In this document: positions 37,376 through 48,364 of the stretch, one piece after another
How the letters are laid out: every line of letters starts with the position of its first letter
Numbering within the stretch: the stretch's first letter is position 1
Source: Flaccisagitta enflata
Taxonomy: Eukaryota > Chaetognatha > Sagittoidea > Aphragmophora
DNA length: 64,000 nt
Direction of reading: 5' to 3'
Assembly: GCA_965153355.1 (NCBI GenBank)
Contig: OZ231126.1
Coordinates: 49,848,001 to 49,912,000 of the forward strand
The notes under the pieces: model-generated
What the model was told of the DNA's origin: nothing
Database searches by the model: none
What the model saw: the letters and a program-made list of their open reading frames with translations, nothing else
Program-made: the position numbers and the translations under genes

Positions 37376-37760
37376 ACAGAGTTTGAAGCAGTCAGAGAGT
37401 CAGAAACTAACGGAGAAGGAGAGAGTGCTAGAGAAATAGAAAAGAGAAATCGAAAAGAGAAAGTAAAAAAAAAACTGATATTGTAAGAATGAGCAATTAC
37501 AGCATTTAAGCATTAGACAGTGCCGCCACAAGAAATGTGCAAACAAGGACAGATCAAGACAAAAATATCAGGATAACAACATGCCATGACGCTGCACAGC
37601 AGCTGCACTACAGCTATAGCTTTTGTATAACATAATCATGACGCAAGAGACACATGTTATCAAATGCTTAAACCTCATCGCTCACACATTCATTTCAGGC
37701 ACGATATTGTTGAATAAAACAGAGCCATGTCCAAGTGCATCGTTCAAGAGAGTGTTGCAA

Positions 37761-38113
37761 CTAAACATTATCTTTTTGAGCCATCAGAAATCCTCTTCCT
37801 GATCCTGTGTTCCATTCAATATCAAATCCACGTTTCTCTCTTAAGCCACGTGAACCCGGCGCATGAGTTATGACATTAACTTGGACAAAAAATAAAAAAA
37901 GCTCGTAAACTTTTAGAGTCTTTGGGCAAAAGCCACATGAGGATTGACAAAACAAATGCGTATTGGCATAATATGTAACAACTGTCCCACAATTACTAAT
38001 GAATGATATTGAAACGCTTGAAGTGGGACCATGAAAACCACACTTCTTGCTGAATCAAATGGAGTGTTTTGTAACCTTTCAGCTGGTGCAATTTGAAATT
38101 TATTTATGTACAT
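37761..38113 (-). other. Two abutting small frames, unrecognised
   Basis: Frames at 37,913-38,113 and 37,761-37,955 overlap in different registers on the minus strand. The second includes THAPGSRGLREKRGF. A frameshifted or spliced remnant of one coding sequence is possible, but I recognise no family. Mirrored at 49,863-50,215 with the same frame change. Confidence 0.25.
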
Positions 38114-38117
38114 GTTT

Positions 38118-38325
38118 TTAGGTGCGCCATAGCACCTCTATTATCAGCTCCGTCTGTCCGTTGGTTGGTTGGTTGGTCGGTCGGTAACTCTCGAGTTGAA
38201 AGTCTCAAAAAGAAGCAAGAATCACTAGAAATGATTCAGAAATATGCTAGGATGATTCCCAGATGCGCCATAGCACCTCTATAAGAGGTTCTGTCTGTCT
38301 GTCCATCCGTCGGTCACGCTCGAAT
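38118..38325 (+). repeat. Two GTCN element starts in tandem
   Basis: AGGTGC-GCCATA-GCACCT (38,120-38,137) is followed by CTATTATCAGCTCCGTCTGT and a GTTG/GTCG run. A second start at 38,262 reads AGATGCGCCATAGCACCTCT, ATAAGAGGTTCTGTCTGTC (one stem mismatch). Confidence 0.65.
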
Positions 38326-38424
38326 GAACAATCGCTGAGAATGTTTGAAATCATTTGAAAATTCATTTTGTTCATCACTGATGATACTCATTTCATTCAC
38401 TAAAATAATCAGCTACGGTTAGGT

Positions 38425-38680
38425 CTGATCGAGCTGGTGATAGGTCGGATAGGTGTGGGGATAGGTCTGATAGAGCTCGGGATAGGTCTGATAGAGCTCG
38501 AGATAGGTCTGATAGCGCTCAGGATAGGTCTGATAGAGCTCGGGATAGGTCTGATAGAGCTTGGGAAAGGTCTGATAGAGCTCGGGATAGGTCTGACAGA
38601 GCTCGGGATAGGGTCTGATAGGTCGATAGGCCTGATATTTCCGGATAGGTCTGATGGAGCTAGGGATAGGTCTAAGAATT
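38425..38680. repeat. ~21 bp minisatellite
   Basis: About 12 units of GATAGGTCTGATAGAGCTCGG. Mirrored at 49,310-49,555 with rearranged units. Confidence 0.85.
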
Positions 38681-38689
38681 AATAACGCC

Positions 38690-38727
38690 CGGCGCACCGT
38701 CTTGGCCCGTGTATCCGGCCTTGTTTG
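38690..38727 (+). repeat. GTCN element tail
   Basis: GGCGCACCGTCTTGGCCCGT and GTATCCGGCCTTGTTTG give the 3' end motif without the rest of the element. Confidence 0.5.
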
Positions 38728-39007
38728 TTTGTTTGTTTCATTATCGATTAATGTGCAATAGGTGTTGTGTATCAGATGTCTCACAGAGTCTCTGTAGCAT
38801 GGGATCGAGGACGCTTCCTTAAAACTTAGATGAGCATCTTCGCCTAAATATTGACTTAACTGATTCCTTCTGGTAAAGTATAAGCCCAAAGGTTCTTTGT
38901 ATAAGTGGACAGGAAAAATTAAATACAGCTGAACCTCGCTCTAACGGACCCGCTTTTTACAAATTTCCACCAATAATAAATACTGGTTTTTTGTTCCTTC
39001 AACCGTT

Positions 39008-39100
39008 TTTTTTAGTCGCGTGCACGCGACTCTATAACCCGCTCTGTCGGTCCGTCGCACTGTGGGTCGGGTCGGTCGGTCCGTCTGTAACACTTTGCTT
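39008..39100 (+). repeat. GTCN element with perfect 18 bp palindrome
   Basis: AGTCGCGTGCACGCGACT (39,014-39,031) is fully palindromic and is followed by CTATAACCCGCTCTGTCGGT and a GTCN run. The downstream part is replaced by the GTCATTTTAA array. Confidence 0.7.
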
Positions 39101-39109
39101 TTTTTCGTC

Positions 39110-39600
39110 GTTTTGCATGTCATTTTAGGTATTTTATGTCATTTTGAGTCATTTTAAGTCATTCTAAGTCATTTCAGTCATTTTCTGTTGATTTTAGTCA
39201 ATTAAGTCATTTTGTCATTTTTTGTCATTTTTTGTCATTTTTTGTCATTTTATGTTATTATAAGTCATTTTAAGTCATTCTTAGTCATTCTAAGTTATTT
39301 TGAGTCATTCTATGTCATTACAAGCTCTTTCTAAGTCATTATAAGTCATTCTAAGTCATTTTAAGTTACTTTTTGCTTTTGTGGTTTTAAGTGACTCTTT
39401 GCTTTTATGCGTCGTTTTTGGTCTATTTGGGTCATCTGGAGTTATTTTGAGTCATTTTTTTGTTGTTTTTGTCATTTTTTATTGTTTTTGGTCATTTTTG
39501 GTTGCTTTTGGTCATTTTTGGTTGCTTTTAGTCATTTTTTGTCATATTTGATCGTTTACTTCACTTTGTTCATTTAAGTCATTTGTGTCATTAATGTGCA
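39110..39600. repeat. ~10 bp GTCATTTTAA minisatellite
   Basis: Degenerate units of AGTCATTTTA and variants, about 45 copies. Mirrored at 48,365-48,890. Confidence 0.8.
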
Positions 39601-39639
39601 TTTCTGAAACATTTCAGGTCATTTTGGTCATTCAACATG

Positions 39640-39812
39640 GTTTTTTGGTATGTTTTGGTCTTTATGTTTTCTGGTTTTGGTTTTTTGGTTTTTGTTTTTT
39701 TGTTTTTTGGTTTTTCGGTTTTTGTTTTTGGTTTTGGTTTTTGGTTTTGGGTTTTTTGTTTTTTGTTTTTTGTTTTTTTTTTTTTTGCTTTTGTTTTTTT
39801 TTTGTAGTAGTA
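39640..39812. repeat. GGTTTTT-rich low-complexity tract
   Basis: Poly-T broken by G or GG. On the minus strand it is the A-rich 3' tail of the retroelement fragment at 39,978-40,412. Confidence 0.8.
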
Positions 39813-39977
39813 AGGATTTATATTCATGAAATATAAAAACGACAAAGGCACAAAACCTCGCAGGTTACCAGGTTAAAATTATTGCAACAATGGCAAGAGA
39901 TCGCCTGATACAGATCATCAGTTTATGCGCACTTTAAATAATAACAGCATTGTAATCATTGCAATAAATATAAAGCG

Positions 39978-40412
39978 TTATCGAGCGATAAGCGGCGGTG
40001 GATCAATCCACGATGGCTCATTACGAGCTGAGAAAATGCTAAAGGACCTGAGCAACGCAGCCTTAGAACCGTTCTTAATCACTGAATTTGTGACTATTTT
40101 CGCATCACGACAGCATCTGTAAGCCAACGCTTTAAGACGCGCACGATTTTTGGCTGTCACCTGGCCACGGGCTGAAACTTCCACCGAAAATGTAAAAACT
40201 TTAAAAGTAGTTGAAAGATCAGCAGAAAGAGGTGCATACTTTTCCTCTTTAAAAACGTGACTACGTTCTATGTTCTTATCCCAGGGACACGTCAATTCAA
40301 AAATGATTGCCGTACGCGAAGTTTCATTGAGAATAAAAACATCAGGTCTCAAGGACGTGACCAAAACATGGGGGGGCACTGTGCCTCCATGCGGTGCCGT
40401 GTAACCAGGCAT
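39978..40412 (-). pseudogene. Retroelement ORF 3' end with restriction-like endonuclease signature
   Basis: The 144-residue frame contains LRPDVFIL, then IIFELTCPWDKNIE, then KEEKYAPL and a VEVSARGQV stretch. The R-P-D ... E-L-T ... K-Y spacing matches the PD-(D/E)XK-like endonuclease at the C-terminus of R2/NeSL/HERO-type non-LTR retrotransposons and related invertebrate ORFs. The open frame extends some 90 bases upstream of the first Met, but no reverse transcriptase is found, so this is a 5'-truncated insertion. About 170 bases of 3' UTR and an A-rich tail follow on the minus strand. The right-arm copy (47,576-48,010) differs by single-base changes, including one Val/Leu substitution. Confidence 0.6.
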
Positions 40413-40544
40413 GTCAGAGAAAAGTACAAAGCCTTCTAAAAGACGAGGGCGGATGATATCAATAAAAGACGATAAAACTGAGTTATATGAAAACTGAGTT
40501 TTTTAGTCATTTAAGTTTTTGGTATGTTTTGGTCATTTATGTCA

Positions 40545-41290
40545 TTTCAAGTCTGCTGGTCTCAGTTTGCTGGTTTAAGTCTGCTGGTTTAAGTCTGCTG
40601 GTTTAAGTCTGCTGGTTTAAGTCTGCTGGTTCAAGTCCGCTGGTTTAAGTCCCCTGGTTTAAGTCCGCTGGTTTAAGTTGGCTGGTTTAAGGCGGCTGGT
40701 TTAAGTTGGTTTAAGGTGGGTTTCAGGTCATGGCTGGTCATCTGACATGTTTGGGTTGGCTGGTTTATGTCGGCTGATTTAGGTCTGCTGGTTTAGGTCT
40801 GCTGGTTAAGTCAGCTGGTTTTAGTTGGCTGGTTTTAGTTGGCTGGTTTTAGTTGGCTGGTTTTAGTTGGCTGGTTTTAGTTGGCTGGTTTTAGCTGGCT
40901 GGTTTCAGTTGGCTGGTTTAAGTTGGCTGGTTTAAGTCTGCTGGTTTAAGTCTGCTGGTTAAGTCTGCTGGTTTTGGTTTTTTTGGTCTACTGGTTTAAG
41001 TCTGCTGGTTTAAGTCTGCTGGTTTAAGTCTGCTGGTTTAAGTCTGCTGGTTTAAGTCTGGCTGTTTATGTCTGCTGGTTAAAGTCTGCTGGTTTAAGTC
41101 TGCTGGTTTAAGTCTGCTGTTTTAAGCCTGCTGGTTCAAGTCTGGTTCAAGTCTGGTTTATGTCTGGTTTAGGTCTGGTTTAGGTCTGGTTTGAGTCTGG
41201 TTTGAGTCTGGTTTGAGTCTGGTTTGAGTCTGGCTCGAGTCTGGTTTGGGTCTGGTTTGAGTCTGGTTTAAGTCTGGTTTAAGTCTGATT
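40545..41290. repeat. 14 bp CTGCTGGTTTAAGT minisatellite
   Basis: About 45 units shifting through variants (GGCTGGTTTTAGTT, GTCTGGTTTGA). Mirrored at 46,680-47,445 with different variant order. Confidence 0.9.
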
Positions 41291-41437
41291 TTCGATAAAA
41301 AGATACATTAAGGTGTCAGGTCATTTCAGTTATTTTTGTCCTGCACGCGACTTATAGGTGTTGACCATAACAGAATTCAGCTTCTTACAGACAAAATAAT
41401 TAAGTCTACCGAAATCCGTTACAGGCTTACAGCGTAC

Positions 41438-41564
41438 TAGGGTTGTGGAAGCGGTCAATTTTTTTGCTGCTTCCACCGCTTCCGCTTCCGCTTCCATTTT
41501 GTAGTACAAATACAAGTAGCTATCCCACCCACCAAAACTGGAATCAATCGCTTCCACACCCCTA
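41438..41564. mobile_element. hAT-type MITE, 127 bp, with 8 bp target duplication
   Basis: TAGGGTTGTGGAAGCGGTC and the complement of TAGGGGTGTGGAAGCGATTG form the ends. The flanks CAGCGTAC (41,430-41,437) and GAGCGTAC (41,565-41,572) match at 7 of 8 positions, as expected for hAT insertion. The mirror copy is 46,402-46,531. Confidence 0.75.
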
Positions 41565-41989
41565 GAGCGTACGTACTAAGTAGGGGAAAATCATTGTGAA
41601 AAGTGGGCTGAGTTACACAAACTGAATTCAAGGTATGGATCCACCGACCGACTCTCCGCTCGTCAAACCATGGCACATCTGATATCCATTAAAACCGTTC
41701 TGCGTACGAGTCGACGAGGGAGCCCTCTTCTGAGTAGCACTCGAACAAATATCCGGCGATGGTAAATCCCTCATCGTTAAACATTTCTGACAAGTTCCGA
41801 TTTGCATGCGGGCAATCGATAGGCGAGATACTCGATAGTCGATACTTGATATCGCATTTTATAAATAAACAACTAATGAGCTTTGACAATGAGTGTATAT
41901 ATTTCTAGAATGACGAGGGAAAAGAACTTGTGGTCGGATCTAAAGGCAAAGTGAATTGTAATTTTTACAGTTTTTTTGGTGTTTTTTTT

Positions 41990-42425
41990 TCGGGGGGGGG
42001 GGGTAAGCAAACTGGGTAGATGGGGTAGGGAAATGGGAACTGGGAAGAGAAGGGGGAAATGGGAAATGGGAAGAGAAGGGGGAAATGGGAAATGTGTAGA
42101 GGAGGGGGAAATGGGTAGGGAAAAGGAAGGAGGGGAAGGGCGGAGGAGTAAGACGTAGCCCGTGCGTTCATAACAAGTTAACTGCCAGGCGCAGGGAGAG
42201 GAAGAGGCAGTCCATACGTCCATGAGAGGAAAACTGTCCGGGAGGAAATGGTAGCTAGTATGTTCATAGCAGGTAGAGTGTTAGGCAAACAGGGTGGATG
42301 AGGTTGCCCATACGTCCATAGGGGGGGGGGAAATTGTCAAGCGCATAGGGAGGAGGAGGTAGCTCGTGCGTTCATGGCAGGTAAACTATCGGGCGCATAG
42401 GGAGGAAGTTGTGGGCGGCGTGGAA
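41990..42425. repeat. GGGAAATGGGAA repeat and ~60 bp minisatellite
   Basis: G-rich units run to about 42,130. Then units carrying GTGCGTTCATAACAGGT-like and GGCGCATAGGGAGGAGG-like words recur about four times. Mirrored at 45,540-45,965. Confidence 0.6.
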
Positions 42426-42491
42426 GGAGAGGACTAAACGTAACAAGATACATTGTGGGAACTTTAACTTCTTTAAGATCGGACGCTAAAG

Positions 42492-42592
<101 letters not shown>

Positions 42593-42726
42593 TGTGAGGC
42601 AGATTAACTTGCGTTATATTCACTGTGACCCTTTAGGATTTACAAGATAAAAGAGCAACTGCGGTCAAGATAAATGGAAACAGGAGGAAAGGAAGAAAAA
42701 GAAGCAAAGAAAGGTGGGCAGAAAGA

Positions 42727-42763
42727 AGTACAAGAAGAAGAAGAAGAAGAAGAAGAAGAAGAA

Positions 42764-42810
<47 letters not shown>

Positions 42811-42816
42811 AGAAGC
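42727..42816. repeat. (GAA)n microsatellite
   Basis: About 29 GAA units. Mirrored at 45,174-45,236. Confidence 0.93.
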
Positions 42817-42865
42817 AAGAAGAAGCAACTACAGATAGACACAGTGACGGCATGGTAGGGGTGTA
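42817..42865. other. Second arm-specific block (left)
   Basis: CAACTACAGATAGACACAGT and the following ~25 bases have no counterpart in the right arm, which carries ~90 bases of different sequence at 45,083-45,173. Confidence 0.65.
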
Positions 42866-42896
42866 CAGCCTCCCCTCCACACAAGCGCGCACACAA

Positions 42897-42915
42897 ACAG
42901 ACACACACACACACA

Positions 42916-42981
<66 letters not shown>

Positions 42982-43056
42982 CAGCCACTAAACGGAAGAA
43001 GAAAAAGTAAAAGAAAAAGAAAAAGAAAAAGAAAAAGAAAAAGAAAAAGAAAAAGA
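42897..43056. repeat. (CA)n then (GAAAAA)n
   Basis: CA tract to 42,979 and a GAAAAA hexamer tract 43,008-43,056. Mirrored at 44,888-45,060. Confidence 0.93.
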
Positions 43057-43808
43057 AGAAGATGAAGACGTAAAGAAAGGAGCACAAGATCAAGAAAATG
43101 TAGAGGGAGAAGACGGGAAAGAGAAAGGGAGGGAAAAAAGAATTACTGCCTTCCCTCTTTGGCTTTGTTTGTATCAGATATTCAGATTGTGATCATTTTG
43201 GTGGGAAAGTGATTTTTTTCCCTTTTTGGGCACCCAAATCTTCGCACCGCCGCATCAATCGGTGATCGCTTTAAGGACTTGCGCGAGGACTGTAACATGA
43301 ATTAGGCTGTTACTATAGTCTTTTCTGTCTATCCATCTGTAACGTGGACCCCCCCTTTCTGTCCCGAAAGCTCCTGGTTCTTGCACCCCGTTTCCCCAGG
43401 ACATTGCAATGATACTTGTTAGACGTTGTTACACAAGATGTATTTCTACACAATTCTTTGACATTATAATCCAACACTGCAAAATCCATACACCTCACTC
43501 CATACACAACACGTAGGTACTATCTTAGAAATAAAAAGGTTTCCACATGTAACATTAGTTCATTTATTGGTGTAAAAATGAACATAAATCAATTGCGAAT
43601 CCATGAATTTTGAATTTTAGCCTCCTTTGACTGAATCACTGCCACCATTCATCAGTGAAGCAGTTTGCAGAGCTTCCCTAAGTACTCTGGAGTGATGGCG
43701 TTCCAGACCTTTCTAGGGATTTTCTTGATCTTTTCTTTTGCAATTTTTAAATTTATAGCTCCAAAGAGATTCAACAAATCATAAAAAAATTGGTGACATA
43801 AATGTAGA
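43057..43808. other. Inner left arm, no gene seen
   Basis: Mirrored at 44,140-44,885 with very few differences. The 64-residue frame at 43,313-43,507 and its twin at 44,438-44,632 have no recognisable motif. Confidence 0.5.
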
Positions 43809-44139
43809 ACATTCTCTACTTGCAAGGTTACACAAAAACCGCTTCTGTCCAGCTCACGCGCCTAGAGTTATTCGCATGTGCCATCATTTGAAGATTGCAG
43901 AAGGTGGAAACAGCCCACTAAAGTGAATAACTTTAAATTTGCAAGTTATCAACGCAAACCATATCTTTCTAACCTAATGCATTCAAAAGTTATTCAACTT
44001 TGAATGAAATGTTTCAATTTTGTTTTTGCCATTTCTACACAATCTTCAAATGATAACACATCACTTTTTTCGAATAACTTCTAAACGCATTGAGCTAGAC
44101 AGAAGCGGTTTGTGTAACTTCTTGCAAATTAGAAGGGCT
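43809..44139. repeat. Spacer: imperfect hairpin at the centre of the palindrome
   Basis: The two halves still align as an inverted repeat (for example ACCGCTTCTGTCCAGCTCA near 43,838 with the complement of ACCGCTTCTGTCTAGCTCA near 44,110; likewise CATTTGAAGATTG). They show many substitutions and indels, roughly 70-80% by eye. Identity jumps to near-complete outside GTAG at 43,808 and its partner at 44,140. Confidence 0.75.
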
Positions 44140-44887
44140 ACATTTATGTCACCAATTTTTTTATGATTTGCTGAATCTCTTTGGAGCTATAAATTTAAAA
44201 ATTGCAAAAGAAAAGATCAAGAAAATCCCTAGAAAGGTCTGGAACGCCATCACTCCAGAGTACTTAGGGAAGCTCTGCAAACTGCTTCACTGATGAATGG
44301 TGGCAGTGATTCAGTCAAAGGAGGCTAAAATTCAAAATTCATGGATTCGCAATTGATTTATGTTCATTTTTACACCAATAAATGAACTAATGTTACATGT
44401 GGAAACCTTTTTATTTCTAAGATAGTACCTACGTGTTGTGTATGGAGTGAGGTGTATGGATTTTGCAGTGTTGGATTATAATGTCAAAGAATTGTGTAGA
44501 AATACATCTTGTGTAACAACGTCTAACAAGTATCATTGCAATGTCCTGGGGAAACGGGGTGCAAGAACCAGGAGCTTTCGGGACAGAAAGGGGGGGTCCA
44601 CGTTACAGATGGATAGACAGAAAAGACTATAGTAACAGCCTAATTCATGTTACAGTCCTCGCGCAATTCCTTAAAGCGATCACCGATTGATGCGGCGGTG
44701 CGAAGATTTGGGTGCCCAAAAAGGGAAAAAAATCACTTTCCCACCAAAATGATCACAATCTGAATATCTGATACAAACAAAGCCAAAGAGGGAAGGCAGT
44801 AATTCTTTTTTCCCTCCCTGTCTCTTTCCCGTCTTCTCCCTCTACATTTTCTTGATCTTGTGCTCCTTTCTTTACGTCTTCATCTTC

Positions 44888-44963
44888 TTCTTTTTCTTTT
44901 TCTTTTTCTTTTTCTTTTTCTTTTTCTTTTTCTTTTACTTTTTCTTCTTCCGTTTAGTGGCGG

Positions 44964-45045
<82 letters not shown>

Positions 45046-45060
45046 TGTTTGTGTGTGTGT
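44888..45060. repeat. (TTTTTC)n then (GT)n
   Basis: Right-arm counterpart of 42,897-43,056. Confidence 0.93.
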
Positions 45061-45082
45061 GGGTGTCGGAGGAGGCTGTACA

Positions 45083-45173
45083 CCCTAACATACCCGTCCG
45101 CGACGATACTGTATCCTGCCAAGTCTTTCTTCTTCTTGACCACATAATGCCCTTGGGCGACCACTTCCTTCTT
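45083..45173. other. Second arm-specific block (right)
   Basis: CATACCCGTCCGCGACGATA and CTGTATCCTGCC resemble the GTCCGCGACGATATTGTAACC-type GTCN variant end. The block replaces the unrelated ~50 bases at 42,817-42,865. It may be a GTCN fragment present on one arm only. Confidence 0.6.
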
Positions 45174-45365
45174 TCTTCTTCTTCTTCTTCTTCTTCTTCT
45201 TCTTCTTCTTCTTCTTCTTCTTCTTCTTTTTCTTCTTTCTGCCCACCTTTCTTTGCTTCTTTTTCTTCCTTTCCTCCTGTTTCCATTTATCTTGACCGCA
45301 GTTGCTCTTTTATCTTGTAAAGCCTAAAGGGTCACAGTGAATATAACGCAAGTTAATCTGCCTCA

Positions 45366-45451
<86 letters not shown>
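45174..45451. repeat. (TTC)n and (CT)n
   Basis: TTC tract to 45,236 and CT tract 45,371-45,451. Counterparts of 42,727-42,816 and 42,492-42,588. Confidence 0.93.
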
Positions 45452-45453
<2 letters not shown>

Positions 45454-45539
45454 TTAGCGTCCGATCTTAAAGAAGTTAAAGTTCCCACAATGTATCTTGT
45501 TACGTTTAGTCCTCTCCTTCCACGCCGCCCACAACTTCC

Positions 45540-45975
45540 TCCCTATGCGCCCGATAGTTTACCTGCCATGAACGCACGAGCTACCTCCTCCTCCCTATGC
45601 GCTTGACAATTTCCCCCCCCCCTATGGACGTATGGGCAACCTCATCCACCCTGTTTGCCTAACACTCTACCTGCTATGAACATACTAGCTACCATTTCCT
45701 CCCGGACAGTTTTCCTCTCATGGACGTATGGACTGCCTCTTCCTCTCCCTGCGCCTGGCAGTTAACTTGTTATGAACGCACGGGCTACGTCTTACTCCTC
45801 CGCCCTTCCCCTCCTTCCTTTTCCCTACCCATTTCCCCCTCCTCTACACATTTCCCATTTCCCCCTTCTCTTCCCATTTCCCATTTCCCATTTCCACCTT
45901 CTCTTCCCATTTCCCATTTCCCCTACCCCATCTACCCAGTTTACTTACCCCCCCCCCCCTTACCCCCCCCCCCCG
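45540..45975. repeat. ~60 bp minisatellite and TTTCCCATTTCCC repeat
   Basis: Counterpart of 41,990-42,425. The C-run near 45,950-45,974 is longer and split compared with the left arm. Confidence 0.6.
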
Positions 45976-46401
45976 AAAAAAAAACACCAAAAAAACTGTA
46001 AAAATTACAATTCACTTTGCCTTTAGATCCGACCACAAGTTCTTTTCCCTCGTCATTCTAGAAATATATACACTCATTGTCAAAGCTCATTAGTTGTTTA
46101 TTTATAAAATGCGATATCAAGTATCGACTATCGAGTATCTCGCCTATCGATTGCCCGCATGCAAATCGGAACTTGTCAGAAATGTTTAACGATGAGGGAT
46201 TTACCATCGCCGGATATTTGTTCGAGTGCTACTCAGAAGAGGGCTCCCTCGTCGACTCGTACGCAGAACGGTTTTAATGGATATCAGATGTGCCATGGTT
46301 TGACGAGCGGAGAGTCGGTCGGTGGATCCATACCTTGAATTCAGTTTGTGTAACTCAGCCCACTTTTCACAATGATTTTCCCCTACTTAGTACGTACGCT
46401 C

Positions 46402-46531
46402 TAGGGGTGTGGAAGCGATTGACCGCTTCCATTTTGGTGGGTGGGATAGCTACTTGTATTTGTACTACAAAATGGAAGCGGAAGCGGAAGCGGTGGAAGC
46501 AGCAAAAAAATTGACCGCTTCCACAACCCTA
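46402..46531. mobile_element. hAT-type MITE, right-arm copy
   Basis: Termini TAGGGGTGTGG and CCACAACCCTA with flanks GTACGCTC and GTACGCTG. It differs from the left copy near 46,421-46,435, where GACCGCTTCC replaces the left-arm GATTCCAG equivalent. Confidence 0.75.
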
Positions 46532-46679
46532 GTACGCTGTAAGCCTGTAACGGATTTCGGTAGACTTAATTATTTTGTCTGTAAGAAGCTGAATTCTGTT
46601 ATGGTCAACACCTATAAGTCGCGTGCAGGACAAAAATAACTGAAATGACCTGACACCTTAATGTATCTTTTTATCGAAA

Positions 46680-47445
46680 ATCAGACTTAAACCAGACTTA
46701 AACCAGACTCAAACCAGACCCAAACCAGACTCGAGCCAGACTCAAACCAGACTCAAACCAGACTCAAACCAGAATTAAACCAGACCTAAACCAGACCTAA
46801 ACCAGACATAAATCAGACATGAAGCAGACGTGAACCAGACATGAACCAGACTTTAACCAGACTTAAACCAGACTCAAGCCAGACTCAAACCACACTTAAA
46901 CCAGACTCAAACCAGACTTAAACCAGACTCAAACCAGACTTAAACCAGCAGACTTAAACCAGCAGACTTAAACCAGCAGACTTAAACCAGCAGACTTAAA
47001 CCAGCAGACTTAAACCAGCAGACTTAAACCAGCAAACTTAAACCAGCCGACTTAAACCAGCCAACTTAAACCAGCCAACTGAAACCAGCCAACTAAAACC
47101 AGCCAACTTAAACCAGCCAACTTAAACCAGCCAACTTAAACCAGCCAACTAAAACCAGCCGACTAAAACCAGCTGACTTAACCAGCAGACCTAAACCAGC
47201 AGACCTAAATCAGCCGACTTAAACCAGCCAACCTAAATCACCCAACTTAAACCAGCCAACCTAAATCACCCAACTTAAACCAACTTAAACCAGCCGCCTT
47301 AAACCAGCCAACTTAAACCAGCGGACTTAAACCAGAGGACTAAATCAGAGGACTTTAACCAGCAGACTTAAACCAGCAGACTTAAACCAGCAGACTTAAA
47401 CCAGCAGACTTAAACCAGCAAACTGAGACCAGCAGACTTGAAATG
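46680..47445. repeat. ACTTAAACCAGCAG minisatellite
   Basis: Counterpart of 40,545-41,290. The order of variant units differs between arms. Confidence 0.9.
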
Positions 47446-47575
47446 ACATAAATGACCAAAACATACCAAAAACTTAAATGACTAAAAAACTCAGTTTTCA
47501 TATAACTCAGTTTTATCGTCTTTTATTGATATCATCCGCCCTCGTCTTTTAGAAGGCTTTGTACTTTTCTCTGAC

Positions 47576-48010
47576 ATGCCTGGTTACACGGCACCGCATG
47601 GAGGCACAGTGCCCCCTCATGTTTTGGTCACGTCCTTGAGACCTGATGTTTTTATTCTCAATGAAACTTCGCGTACGGCAATCATTTTTGAATTGACGTG
47701 TCCCTGGGATAAGAACATAGAACGTAGTCACGTTTTTAAAGAGGAAAAGTATGCGCCTCTTTCTGCTGATCTTTCAACTACTTTTAAAGTTTTTACATTT
47801 TCGGTGGAAGTTTCAGCCCGTGGCCAGGTGACAGCCAAAAATCGTGCGCGTCTTAAAGCGTTGGCTTACAGATGCTGTCGTGATGCGAAAATAGTCACAA
47901 ATTCATTGATTAAGAACGGTTCTAAGGCTGCGTTGCTCAGGTCCTTTAGCATTTTCTCAGCTCGTAATGAGCCATCGTGGATTGATCCACCGCCGCTTAT
48001 CGCTCGATAA
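47576..48010 (+). pseudogene. Retroelement ORF 3' end with restriction-like endonuclease signature, right-arm copy
   Basis: Same 144-residue frame as 39,978-40,412, with RPD, ELTCPWDKN and KYAPL motifs and one Val-to-Leu change (NSL in place of NSV). The frame is open from about 47,487. Downstream, ~170 bases of 3' UTR end in an A-rich tail starting near 48,185, as expected for a non-LTR insertion. No reverse transcriptase lies upstream; the CCAGCAGACTTAAA minisatellite abuts instead. Because both copies have an intact frame, the duplication or haplotype split is recent relative to decay of this fragment. Confidence 0.6.
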
Positions 48011-48184
48011 CGCTTTATATTTATTGCAATGATTACAATGCTGTTATTATTTAAAGTGCGCATAAACTGATGATCTGTATCAGGCGATCTCTTGCCATTG
48101 TTGCAATATTTTTAACCTGGTAACCTGCGAGGTTTTGTGCCTTTGTCGTTTTTATATTTCATGAATATAAATCCTTACTACTAC

Positions 48185-48335
48185 AAAAAAAAAACAAAAG
48201 CAAAAAAAAAAAAAACAAAAAACAAAAAACAAAAAAAACCCAAACCAAAAACCAAAACCAAAAAAAACCGAAAAACCGAAAAACCAAAAACAAAAACAAA
48301 AACCAAAAACCAAAACCAGAAACATAAAAGACCAA
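48185..48335. repeat. A-rich CAAAAA/CCAAAA tract
   Basis: Counterpart of 39,640-39,812; acts as the 3' tail of the retroelement fragment. Confidence 0.75.
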
Positions 48336-48364
48336 AACATACCAAAAACCATGTTAGATATGAC

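Noticed and set aside
40545-41290. tRNA B-box-like GGTTCAAGTCC words
   Set aside because: They occur inside the 14 bp minisatellite, with no A box or cloverleaf.
43313-44632. Identical 64-residue frames on opposite strands (43,313-43,507 and 44,438-44,632) as a conserved gene pair
   Set aside because: Identity follows from the inverted duplication; there is no recognisable motif or splice context.
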